A stretch of 64,000 nt of DNA. Source: SCGC-AAA076-P13 sp905478035. Lineage in GTDB: Bacteria; Pseudomonadota; Gammaproteobacteria; Magnimaribacterales; D2472. Position 1 is the first letter of the stretch, and every line of letters begins with the position of its first letter. The stretch is taken from assembly GCA_943846785.1 (NCBI GenBank), contig OX044367.1, forward strand, positions 992,001 through 1,056,000, given 5' to 3'. The notes below the pieces were generated by a model that saw nothing but the letters and a program-made list of their open reading frames with translations, was not told the DNA's origin and ran no database searches. The position numbers were made by a program, and so were the translations under genes. This document shows positions 43,262 to 51,759 of this stretch, in pieces.

Positions 43262-45115
43262 TTAATTATTAGGTTGTGTTAAATCTATAAGCTTGGTTGA
43301 TTCACCTGTAAGAACTTGACGCGCTTTTATATAATTATATTTATCATTCGAGAGCTCTGAAGACTCATCTGAATCTAAAATAATTGTTGGTCGTAAAAAA
43401 ACCATTAAATTCTTTTGTACCACTGTTGATGAAGATGATTGAAATAATTTGCCTATCAGAGGTATTGAACCCAACAATGGAACTTTAGATATACTTTCTT
43501 GTGTATCCTCATCAATAAGGCCACCTAAAACTATTATTTGACCATTATCTACTAATACGGTTGTTTCAATAACTCTTTTATTTGTAATTAAATCTATGCC
43601 ACTTGTTATTACACCAGCAACTCCTGACACTTCTTGTTTAATATTAAGAATTACAGAACTTCCTTCATTTATCTGAGGCGTTACTTCAAGCTTAATCCCA
43701 ACTTCTTGTCTTGAAGTAGTTCTAAATGGATTTGCATTACTCGTACCTAGACTTTCTCCAGTAGTAATAGGTATCTCCTGACCGATAACTAAATTTGCAG
43801 TTTCATTGTCCATAGCTAATATTGATGGTGTAGATAAAATATTTGAATTTGAATCTTGAGAAATTGCATTAATAATTCCAATAAACTTGTCACCACCATC
43901 TGAAAGATCTCCAAAGCCTGTTACAAGACCTTGGGTATTTAATAATGACGAAATGGCAGTATTATTTAGATTAACATCTTGATCATTGTTAGCTGCACCA
44001 ACTATTGATAGTAAATCTGGTCCTGCTCCACCAAACCTAGTAACACCTATTGGTACGCTATCTTTGTCACTTCCGTTATACAATGTTTCAACACCAAGAC
44101 TCTTGGCTGCTGTCTCAGATAGCTCTACAATAATAGCTTCCACCAAAACCTGTGCTCTTCTAATATCTAATTTCGAAACAATATTTTTTATAGTTGCCAA
44201 ATTTGCTTCAGCTGAAGATACGATTAATGAATTTGTTTGTTCGTGATATGAAATTACAGTTTTCTTTCCATCATTATCTGTAATAAAACTACTTGAAATA
44301 GATGAGAGTATTGATGAGATATCACTTGCTTTGGCGTACTTAAGATAAATAACATCAACAGAATCATCAGATGTCACATCTGCATCAAGAGAACTAAGAG
44401 TAGAATTTATATTTTTAGTTACAAAGTCATTTGCAGATATGATGACAGAATTTGTTGGACTAAAAGGTATTGCAATAAACTTACTTATTGTTGGATTATT
44501 TTGAGTCTTTAATTTATCTAAAATCCTTACAGCCTCAATAGATGAAAGATTATAAAGTTTAGTTATTGAGACCTTTGCACTATTGTTTTGATCAAGATCA
44601 GAAATAAGTTTCTTTACCCTAATAACATTACTCCCTCTATCAACTAAAAGAATAGAATTAATAGAAGGAATAGTTGATATATGAGCCTGTCTTCCAGTAA
44701 TTGGCTTTATCATTGGTAGAATTTCTTCAGTTGCTCTATTCATTAAAGGAATAACAACTGTTTCAAAATCACCACTAGTATCTGTTGCAATACTTAAATC
44801 TCTTGTTGCCTCATTCTCAGGAATAATCCTTACAAAACCATTTTCTGAAATAATACTAAATCCATTTACTTGAAGAGTTCTTAAATATACATTCCACACC
44901 TGATCTCTATTAAGATCAGCATTTGAATATATAGTAACTTTTCCTTTTACCCTTGGATCTAGAATTATTGTTTTTTTGGAAAATTGTGCAATATCTTGCG
45001 TAACTTTTTTGATATCAACATCTTCATAATTTAGGATGAAGGAATCTTCAGCAATTAAGTTTATTGAGTAAATAAAAAGCATTAATACTAAGATATTTTT
45101 CTTAACTATATTCAT
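43262..45115 (-). CDS. gspD: Type II secretion outer-membrane secretin GspD
   Basis: Forms the outer-membrane gate. A signal peptide (about 1-22) is followed by the N0 domain (FILNYEDVDIKKV), N1-N3 repeats with LKTQNNPTISKFIAIPFSPTNSVIIS-type sequence, and the secretin core from about residue 320 with VLVEAIIVELSE and VPLLGSIPLIGKLFQ near residue 560. Length 617 is at the compact end. There is no obvious pilotin-binding S-domain after the core; the last 25 residues are short and charged. It starts one base after gspC. Confidence 0.94.
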   Translation of the reverse strand: MNIVKKNILVLMLFIYSINLIAEDSFILNYEDVDIKKVTQDIAQFSKKTIILDPRVKGKVTIYSNADLNRDQVWNVYLRTLQVNGFSIISENGFVRIIPENEATRDLSIATDTSGDFETVVIPLMNRATEEILPMIKPITGRQAHISTIPSINSILLVDRGSNVIRVKKLISDLDQNNSAKVSITKLYNLSSIEAVRILDKLKTQNNPTISKFIAIPFSPTNSVIISANDFVTKNINSTLSSLDADVTSDDSVDVIYLKYAKASDISSILSSISSSFITDNDGKKTVISYHEQTNSLIVSSAEANLATIKNIVSKLDIRRAQVLVEAIIVELSETAAKSLGVETLYNGSDKDSVPIGVTRFGGAGPDLLSIVGAANNDQDVNLNNTAISSLLNTQGLVTGFGDLSDGGDKFIGIINAISQDSNSNILSTPSILAMDNETANLVIGQEIPITTGESLGTSNANPFRTTSRQEVGIKLEVTPQINEGSSVILNIKQEVSGVAGVITSGIDLITNKRVIETTVLVDNGQIIVLGGLIDEDTQESISKVPLLGSIPLIGKLFQSSSSTVVQKNLMVFLRPTIILDSDESSELSNDKYNYIKARQVLTGESTKLIDLTQPNN

Positions 45116-45116
45116 T

Positions 45117-45518
45117 TTACTTACCTACTAAATTTTCAATTTTATATAAATTATTTCCATCACGAAATATTATTTCTTCTTGATTAACTTCCATAAGCTC
45201 ATATACACCCTCGAGCTTTTCTCCAATTGAAACAACATATTCCTTGTTAGACTTTTTGACTATAACAGAAGCATCAATCCCACCAGCACGATAACCTATA
45301 AGCTTATACTGAAATGAAATATTATCATTAGTATTGCCATTGTCTAAATTTTTAGATTCAAGAGAATTCTCCAGACTAATATCAATTTCATTTAATATTT
45401 TAAAATCTTGGATATTAGGGGTATTAATAGATTGAAATAAATAAAAAAGAATAATCAAAGAAGCTGGAACTGCGAAAAGAAATAATAAAAAGAACTTTAG
45501 AAACTTAAAATTAAACAT
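45117..45518 (-). CDS. gspC: Type II secretion protein GspC, short form
   Basis: Connects the inner-membrane platform to the secretin. It has a cytosolic stub, a membrane helix (about 9-29, LLFLFAVPASLIILFYLFQ) and an HR domain (FQYKLIGYRAGGIDASVIVKK, then YELMEVNQEEIIFRDGN). It ends after the HR domain at 133 residues, lacking the C-terminal PDZ or coiled-coil domain of larger GspC proteins. It is the first gsp gene and is called by order and topology. Confidence 0.82.
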   Translation of the reverse strand: MFNFKFLKFFLLFLFAVPASLIILFYLFQSINTPNIQDFKILNEIDISLENSLESKNLDNGNTNDNISFQYKLIGYRAGGIDASVIVKKSNKEYVVSIGEKLEGVYELMEVNQEEIIFRDGNNLYKIENLVGK

Positions 45519-45660
45519 AGATAAATCATTAAAATGATTTTAATAGTGTAGCTTATTTAAAAAATAAATAAGGGGTTTAGTTTATATATTTATATAAAAA
45601 AGCAGCAATAGGTAATATGAAATAAGAGCTTTTAATGACGAAATATAAATAAATGATTAA

Positions 45661-45747
45661 TTATTTTAATCCTGATATTTTTACAACTTTATTTAAACGG
45701 CCAGCTTTCATAAAAATATGAAACTTTTTCCAGATTGATTTAACCAT
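45661..45747 (-). CDS. Small basic peptide (28 aa) ahead of the gsp operon, unrecognised
   Basis: ATG at 45747 to TAA at 45663-45661, preceded eight bases upstream by GGGAG. The peptide is strongly basic and amphipathic (MVKSIWKKFHIFMKAGRLNK, then VVKISGLK), with eight Lys, one Arg and no acidic residue. It lies between phoR and gspC on their strand and is the first frame after the Pho-box candidate, so it should be induced by phosphate starvation if that site is real. Possible roles are a leader peptide or a membrane-binding regulator; I cannot decide. The good ribosome site argues for translation. Confidence 0.55.
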   Translation of the reverse strand: MVKSIWKKFHIFMKAGRLNKVVKISGLK

Positions 45748-45789
45748 TATTCTTACTCCCTTTAATTATTTCTTTAGTGAAACAATTAT

Positions 45790-45807
45790 GTGACATTTAT
45801 GTTACAG
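45790..45807 (-). promoter_or_regulatory. Pho box (PhoB binding site) candidate
   Basis: On the minus strand the site reads CTGTAAC, ATAA, ATGTCAC: two seven-base repeats with the PhoB 11-base period. It resembles the E. coli phoA box (CTGTCATAAAGTTGTCAC), which I recall from the literature. It is 43 bases before the small basic peptide gene and points toward gspC. PhoB and PhoR are encoded immediately upstream. Confidence 0.6.
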
Positions 45808-45837
45808 AATAAAACAAAATATAAGTGAAGTAAAGAT

Positions 45838-47598
45838 TTATTTACCAGAAGGCAATGTAAACCAGAAAGTAGAACCTTTGTGTATACCAGAGGAAACTCC
45901 AACATCTCCATTTAAGCTATTTACTAAATTCTTTACTATAGCTAAACCAAGGCCGCTTCCTTTATTATGTGAGGCTCTTGCAGATGCAGCCCTATAAAAT
46001 CTATCAAAAATATGACCTTTATCGATTTCAGAAATACCAACACCGTTATCAGCAACCATAACCCTTACATTATTATCATCTTGTTTTGTTGATATTTCTA
46101 TCAATGACTCATCAGGAGAATATTTAAAAGCATTATCAATTAAATTTGTTAGGATTCGCTCAAGAGCTTGAACATCTGCTTTAATTTTAGTTTTATGAGC
46201 TGGTTTATATAGAATATCAATACCCTTCTTTTTTGTAAGACTTTTCATAGAAACTATAAATGAATTAATAAAACTATCGAGATCTATAGAAACTATATTA
46301 AGTTTTAAATCACCATATTCAATCCTTGATAAATCAATTAAATCAGAAACCATTAGTGAAAGCCTTTCAGAGTTATGCAAAATTGCTTTAGCAAATATTT
46401 TTGCATCTTTTTTATTGTCCAATGCACCATCTAAAAGCGTTTCAGAATTTGCTCTAATAACACTTACGGGAGTTCTTAACTCATGAGATAAATTTGATAT
46501 AAAATCTCTTCTCATAGAGTTCAATTGTCGAAGCTGTGTAATGTCATGGACCACTAATATAAATTCTCCAGTTGTTTTGGATTGGTTCATAGAACCCAAG
46601 ACCCACTGAGTATTCTTTTTTCCTGTTTCAATTTCAAATTCAATATCTGCTCTTTTTTTATTTTTAACTCTTTTAAATAAATAGTTAAGTGCAGGTATAT
46701 TTAATTTTTTAATATTTTTGCTTTCTAGTTCATCAATTTTTAATATGATTGAGGCCTGTTCATTAGTAAAAACCACATCACCTTTTTTGTTTGTAACAAT
46801 AATCCCCTCTCCCAAATCATCCAACACCAAACCAAATTGATCTCTCTGTTTTGCAATTATTTTAATTTGATTTTTTAGGTCATCAGATATTTGTGATATA
46901 GATCTAGCAACAGTTCCGAATTCATCAACCCTTTGTGTAGGCAATGCTTTTAATGCATCACTTTTGAAAACACCCTTTGATATATCATTTGTAACATCGG
47001 CTAGTTCTTGAATATTTGAATATAAAAAATTAGCAGCCACACCGCTAGCTATAATTGAAACAATAAATACAACTGCAAATAATAGAATAATAGATAATCC
47101 AAGAGTATCTGTTATAGCATCTAAATAATTTAAAGGGACTGCAACCCTTATAATATTTGGATTATTTTCTTGATTATCAGCAATTGCAAAATATAAAAGA
47201 TCTTGATTAAGAGTACTACTGTATCTTGATGACCAACCTATGCCATTTGTTAAAGCGTCAATAACTTCTGATCTATTGTTATGATTATCAATTGAAGAAA
47301 TTTGTTCTATATTAAGCTGCGAATCACCTATCACTTGACCGCTATTATTTATAAATGTAACTCTTGAATTTGACGCCCTACCTAATTCGTCAGCTATTTT
47401 ATCCGCCTCAGAGATATCTTCAAATTTATTTAAATTACCTACTGATATAAGAAGAAGGTTGGCTTGTTTCTCAAGCTCATTAACTATTTGCAGTTTAAAA
47501 GTATTATTTAAGTCTCTTTCAGCAACTACATATGTAATTGAAATGCTTACTGTTAAAAGTAAAAAAACGATTAAAAATATTCGGGACCTAATTCCCAT
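45838..47598 (-). CDS. phoR: Phosphate-regulon sensor histidine kinase PhoR
   Basis: Membrane sensor kinase of 586 residues. Helix one is about 7-25, then a periplasmic domain (about 30-163), helix two about 167-192, HAMP (about 193-245), PAS (about 255-355), the H-box His372 in SHELRTPVSV, then N and G boxes (NLIDNAFKYSP, DNGVGIS, GSGLGLAIVK). E. coli PhoR has almost no periplasmic domain and is about 430 residues; this layout resembles the larger PhoR/WalK type. It follows phoB after five bases. Confidence 0.87.
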   Translation of the reverse strand: MGIRSRIFLIVFLLLTVSISITYVVAERDLNNTFKLQIVNELEKQANLLLISVGNLNKFEDISEADKIADELGRASNSRVTFINNSGQVIGDSQLNIEQISSIDNHNNRSEVIDALTNGIGWSSRYSSTLNQDLLYFAIADNQENNPNIIRVAVPLNYLDAITDTLGLSIILLFAVVFIVSIIASGVAANFLYSNIQELADVTNDISKGVFKSDALKALPTQRVDEFGTVARSISQISDDLKNQIKIIAKQRDQFGLVLDDLGEGIIVTNKKGDVVFTNEQASIILKIDELESKNIKKLNIPALNYLFKRVKNKKRADIEFEIETGKKNTQWVLGSMNQSKTTGEFILVVHDITQLRQLNSMRRDFISNLSHELRTPVSVIRANSETLLDGALDNKKDAKIFAKAILHNSERLSLMVSDLIDLSRIEYGDLKLNIVSIDLDSFINSFIVSMKSLTKKKGIDILYKPAHKTKIKADVQALERILTNLIDNAFKYSPDESLIEISTKQDDNNVRVMVADNGVGISEIDKGHIFDRFYRAASARASHNKGSGLGLAIVKNLVNSLNGDVGVSSGIHKGSTFWFTLPSGK

Positions 47599-47603
47599 AT
47601 TGA

Positions 47604-48296
47604 TTAGTCGGGCGTTCTCGAAAATTTATATCCTACACCGCGAATTGTCTGCACATATTTACCCATTGTGCCAAGCTTTTCTCTAAGCCTTTTAATATGA
47701 GTATCAACAGTTCTTGTAGTAACTTCAGCACTATAACCCCAAACATCAGAAAGAAGTTGATCTCTTGATTGGACTCTCCCTCTTCTATCAATTAATTGAC
47801 TAAGTAACCTAAATTCAAGAGCAGTTAAAGAAATTTGCTCCTTATTAACAAAAACTTCATGAGAATCTATATCAATTACAAGATCTCCAAATTGACGCTC
47901 TATTTCAACAGTCTCGTTCTTTTGAGAACTACCTCTCTTTAAAATGGCTTTAATTCGTAAGATTAACTCTCGCACACTAAATGGCTTAGTTACGTAATCA
48001 TCTGCTCCCAATTCAAAACCAACAACTTTATCTACCTCGTCATCCTTTGCAGTTAAAATTACAATAGGTATATTCATTAATTCTTGATTTGACTTTAATT
48101 CTCTACATAAATCTAAGCCTGATCCATCTGGTAACATTAGATCAAGGACTAATAATGAAAAGGATTTATCTAGCAACTCCTTACCTTCTTTTAAAGAAGC
48201 TGCAGTAAAAATTTTAAATCCCTCTCTTGAAAGGTTATATTCTATTGTTTTTCGAATATCAGGTTCATCTTCTATGATAAGAATTTTATTTGACAT
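47604..48296 (-). CDS. phoB: Phosphate-regulon response regulator PhoB
   Basis: OmpR-family regulator. The receiver domain (1-120) has the acidic pair in IIEDEPD, phospho-acceptor Asp52 in LVLDLMLPDGSGLD and Lys in DDYVTKPFS; the winged-helix domain (about 130-228) has LTALEFRLLSQLIDRRGRVQSRD and TRTVDTHIKRLREKLG. Length 230 is exactly PhoB-like and RTVDTHIKRLR matches PhoB recognition helices. It is operonic with phoR; I see no Pho box in the 48 bases before it. Confidence 0.92.
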   Translation of the reverse strand: MSNKILIIEDEPDIRKTIEYNLSREGFKIFTAASLKEGKELLDKSFSLLVLDLMLPDGSGLDLCRELKSNQELMNIPIVILTAKDDEVDKVVGFELGADDYVTKPFSVRELILRIKAILKRGSSQKNETVEIERQFGDLVIDIDSHEVFVNKEQISLTALEFRLLSQLIDRRGRVQSRDQLLSDVWGYSAEVTTRTVDTHIKRLREKLGTMGKYVQTIRGVGYKFSRTPD

Positions 48297-48344
48297 AATA
48301 TTTTTTTAATTCACTGCAATATTTATACTCTTTTTAAAAAAAAA

Positions 48345-50033
48345 TTAAAGAGTTTCATTATATTTACTCGAGAATTCTTTTCTTAATTGAGGTTTATCAA
48401 ATTTTCCTGAAGCCAGTCTGGGTAATATTGAATCAGAGAATTCTATTTTTAGTGGTATCTTAAATGCTGCTAACTTATCAGATAAAAATAACTTTAAGTC
48501 ATCTGAATCCATTTGTTTATCTTTTTTAAGAACAATGGATGCACATAAAATTTCTCCCAATCTTTCATCTGGAATTCCAAACACACTAGCTTCAAGAATA
48601 TCAGTATGCTCATAAATTGCTTCTTCAACCTCAGGGCATGCTATGTTCTCACCACCTCTTATAACCATATCTTTAACTCTATCAACTATATATAGAAATG
48701 GTCCATCAAAGCGACCCAGGTCCCCCGTTTTAAACCATCCATCTTGATTTATACATTCTTGAGTAGCTTCAGGATTCTTCCAATAACAAACCATATTAGC
48801 CATTGATTTGATTGCGACTTCTCCTAAACCACCCTCTTCAACATCATTCCAGTTATTATCAATTATTCTTATTTCAGTTACTGGAGGAACAACTCTTCCT
48901 GTTGATGATGGATTGTTAATATATTCATCCCCATTACCTAAAGCGCCGCATGCATTAGTTTCAGATAGGCCATAACCAATCCCAGGCCTTCCTTCAAACT
49001 CCTCATCTAGTAATTTAACATGCTCTGCTGGTCTTGGGCCGCCGCCACCGCCAAGAGTTTTTAATGTAGATAAATCATAATTGAGGCGATCTGGATGATT
49101 TAATAACTCCCATGTTTGTGTGGGTACGCCTGTAATATCAGATATTTTTTCATCCTCGATTAGCTTTAACGCCTGTCCAGCATCCCATTTTCTCATGAGA
49201 ACTATTTTTCGACCTACTAATATCGACATTAATAACCCAGCATGACTTCCAGTTACATGGAATAGAGGAACACAATGAAGAATTGCCAGGCTAGATCCCA
49301 AAACAGGATCAGCATCGGGATCACTCATTTTACTAATCTCACTCATTACCGTGGAATAGCATGCCCAGCTGAACATAGTAGCTATAACACCCTTTTGCGA
49401 TGATAAAACACCTTTAGGTCTTCCTGTAGATCCAGATGTATAATATATAGTCGCGTTATCATTTCTTTGAATTTCTATTTCTGGAAAAGAAGTATCTTGA
49501 TCTTTTATAAAGTCTGTAAAAGACATAAATGAATTATCTGCTGCATATGAAGTTGAAATCTTTGTAACATTAACCATAGACTCCAATCCTTTTAATCGTC
49601 GTTCATCTGCTATTAATAATTTTGCATCAGAGTGCTCAAGACCATATATAACTTCTGCAGGGACCCACCAGGAATTTAAAGGAACACAAACAGCGCCAAT
49701 CCCCAAAATACCTAAATAAGCAAAAATATATTCAGGATTATTTTGCATACAAATAGCAACCCTATCTCCTTTTTCTATTCCAGAGCTAATTAATGCATTA
49801 CCAAATTGTGCACTTTTTTCAAAAACTTCTTTATATGAATATCGTTCATCTTCATAAACAAGCCAGTCCTTATCTCCATGGTTAAGGCCAAAATCAAAAA
49901 ACCCTCTTAGGCTATCAGGAAAATGAACATACTCTGAATAAGTGATACCTTTGTCATTAACTATATCCTTTGTTTCAAAGAGTTGGCCAGGTGCAGTGTG
50001 CTTTGCAAGAACTTTATTATAGATATCATTCAT
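48345..50033 (-). CDS. Class I acyl-CoA synthetase (AMP-binding), minus strand
   Basis: Adenylate-forming enzyme that activates a carboxylic acid to its CoA thioester. Motif I is TIYYTSGSTGRPKGV, the middle motif is GYGLSETNA, and the C-terminal domain has TGDLGRFDG, DRVKDMVIRGGENIACPEVE and the catalytic Lys region LPRLASGKFDKPQL. Length 562 is typical of long- or medium-chain enzymes. It is back to back with a second acyl-CoA synthetase at 50119. The substrate is not readable from sequence. Confidence 0.88.
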   Translation of the reverse strand: MNDIYNKVLAKHTAPGQLFETKDIVNDKGITYSEYVHFPDSLRGFFDFGLNHGDKDWLVYEDERYSYKEVFEKSAQFGNALISSGIEKGDRVAICMQNNPEYIFAYLGILGIGAVCVPLNSWWVPAEVIYGLEHSDAKLLIADERRLKGLESMVNVTKISTSYAADNSFMSFTDFIKDQDTSFPEIEIQRNDNATIYYTSGSTGRPKGVLSSQKGVIATMFSWACYSTVMSEISKMSDPDADPVLGSSLAILHCVPLFHVTGSHAGLLMSILVGRKIVLMRKWDAGQALKLIEDEKISDITGVPTQTWELLNHPDRLNYDLSTLKTLGGGGGPRPAEHVKLLDEEFEGRPGIGYGLSETNACGALGNGDEYINNPSSTGRVVPPVTEIRIIDNNWNDVEEGGLGEVAIKSMANMVCYWKNPEATQECINQDGWFKTGDLGRFDGPFLYIVDRVKDMVIRGGENIACPEVEEAIYEHTDILEASVFGIPDERLGEILCASIVLKKDKQMDSDDLKLFLSDKLAAFKIPLKIEFSDSILPRLASGKFDKPQLRKEFSSKYNETL

Positions 50034-50106
50034 ATTTTTATAGGTGATTAATTAAATTTATTTATTTTACTATTAGAAAAGTTATTATAGCCAAACAATT
50101 TCATAA

Positions 50107-50112
50107 TATATT
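50107..50112 (+). promoter_or_regulatory. Candidate -10 box of a leaderless acyl-CoA synthetase transcript
   Basis: TATATT ends six bases before the ATG at 50119, with no Shine-Dalgarno between. No good -35 is seen. The spacing matches the other leaderless candidates in this window. Confidence 0.4.
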
Positions 50113-50118
50113 TAACTT

Positions 50119-51756
50119 ATGTCAGCTTTAACCAATCTTCATTTTGCTAATATTTGGGAACATGTATCAGATATAATCCCGGATCGTCTAGCAGTTATTT
50201 GTGGTAATGATAAAAAAAATTGGCAACAGTATGAGCAAGATGCAGCAAAAATTGCATCTTTTTTAAACAAGCAAGGTATTAAAGAAGATTCTAAAGTTGG
50301 CTTATATCTTCATAATAGTAATGAATATCTTGAAGCTCAATTTGCAACTTTTAAGGTTATGGGTGTTCCTGTTAATGTTAACTATAGATATAAATCTAAT
50401 GAACTTATATATCTTTTAGATAATTCTGATTCAGAGGCTGTATTTTTTGAAGCCTGTTATGCAGATCAAGTAAATGAAATAGCTTCAAGCTTACCTAATA
50501 TTAAAACCTGGATTCAAGTTGGTGAAAGTAATAAAAAAAATCTGTCGTATGTATTTAAATATGATGAGATTCTTAAAAAATCTTCACCTATGGAAAGGAT
50601 CCATAGAAGTGAAGAAAACACTTATATGATTTATACAGGCGGGACGACTGGCATGCCTAAAGGCGTTATGTATACTCATGCTGGTTTTGCTGTTTCAATG
50701 TATGGAACTTTAAAACAACAAGGCTATAAAGTTCCAGATGTAAGAAATAGAGAAAATCTAAAATATCTTGAACCAATATTGAAAGAAATGGATTCTAATA
50801 ATACATTGAATAGTTGTTTAATTGCGTGTCCTCTTATGCATGGCACAGGAATGTTTTTGGGCGGTTTTCTTACCCATGTTCTTGGAGGCGTAATCATAAC
50901 TGTTCCTAGCCTTGGGCTTGACCCATCTCTTCTCCTTAATCAGATTCAAGCAACCAAAGCAAAAACAATGGTTATAGTCGGTGATGCATTTGCAAAACCA
51001 ATTTTGGCAGAACTTGATAGTGCGAAAGAAAGCGGTCATCCTTATGATATTTCTAGCCTGGAAACCTTAATTTCTAGTGGTGTAATTTGGAGTGCAAAAG
51101 TAAAAGAAGGTCTACTTTCTCATAATAATATGAATTTATTTGATTCAATGGGATCAAGTGAGGGTGGCATGGGATCATCAATTTCATCTCGGGAAAAACC
51201 TGCTCAAACAGCAAAATTTAAAATGAATAGTAACGTAATTGTTTTAAGTGATGATAATGAGCTTGTTGAGCCTGGATCGGGCGTAAGAGGAAAAATTGGC
51301 ACAAGTGGATTAGTTCCTTTGGGTTACTATAAAGATCCTAAAAAATCTGCAGAAACATTTAAGGATTTTAAGGGGACTAGATATAGCTTTCCTGGAGATT
51401 ATGCATTAGTTGAGCTAGATGGAAGTATCACTTTGCTTGGAAGAGGAAGCAACTGTATTAATTCAGCTGGAGAAAAAATATATCCAGAGGAAGTAGAAGA
51501 GGCAATAAAGCTAGATTCTAATATTTATGATTGCTTGGTGGTTGGAATAGAGGATGATAAGTTTGGTCAAAAGGTTGTAGCTGTTGTTTCGTATGAAAAA
51601 AATAAAACTATCAGTTTTGATAATTTAATTCAAAATACTAGAATTCATTTATCAGGATATAAACTTCCAAAGATTATAAAATTTGTAGATGAAGTTAAAA
51701 GAGCTCCAAATGGAAAAGCAGATTATAAATGGGCAATGGATATAGCAAAAAGTTAA
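50119..51756 (+). CDS. Class I acyl-CoA synthetase (AMP-binding), plus strand
   Basis: A second adenylate-forming acyl-CoA synthetase, distinct from its divergent neighbour. Motif I is MIYTGGTTGMPKGVMY, with Gly where most have Ser; the middle motif is DSMGSSEGGMG; the C-terminal domain has FPGDYAL, GRGSNCINSAGEKIYPEEVEEA and the catalytic Lys in APNGKADYKWA. The GGTTG and GEKIYPEEVE pattern is that of a FadD3/steroid- or fatty-acid-type subgroup. Length 545. The ggt gene starts three bases after its stop. Confidence 0.88.
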   Translation: MSALTNLHFANIWEHVSDIIPDRLAVICGNDKKNWQQYEQDAAKIASFLNKQGIKEDSKVGLYLHNSNEYLEAQFATFKVMGVPVNVNYRYKSNELIYLLDNSDSEAVFFEACYADQVNEIASSLPNIKTWIQVGESNKKNLSYVFKYDEILKKSSPMERIHRSEENTYMIYTGGTTGMPKGVMYTHAGFAVSMYGTLKQQGYKVPDVRNRENLKYLEPILKEMDSNNTLNSCLIACPLMHGTGMFLGGFLTHVLGGVIITVPSLGLDPSLLLNQIQATKAKTMVIVGDAFAKPILAELDSAKESGHPYDISSLETLISSGVIWSAKVKEGLLSHNNMNLFDSMGSSEGGMGSSISSREKPAQTAKFKMNSNVIVLSDDNELVEPGSGVRGKIGTSGLVPLGYYKDPKKSAETFKDFKGTRYSFPGDYALVELDGSITLLGRGSNCINSAGEKIYPEEVEEAIKLDSNIYDCLVVGIEDDKFGQKVVAVVSYEKNKTISFDNLIQNTRIHLSGYKLPKIIKFVDEVKRAPNGKADYKWAMDIAKS

Positions 51757-51759
51757 ACT

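Larger units (their letters stand above)
45519..45837 (-). other. Intergenic region phoR-gspC (319 bases)
   Basis: The longest gene-poor stretch in the window. It holds a Pho-box candidate (45790-45807) and a 28-codon peptide gene (45661-45747). An AT-rich palindrome (AAATCATT/AATGATTT, 45523-45540) lies just before the gspC ATG and could pair in the gspC leader. I see no clear rho-independent terminator, so transcripts could run from the Pho box into gspC. Confidence 0.6.

Noticed and set aside
45540..45600. AT-rich inverted repeat (CTTATTT/AATAAG) as a terminator before gspC
   Set aside because: No G/C in the stem beyond one pair; too weak to call.
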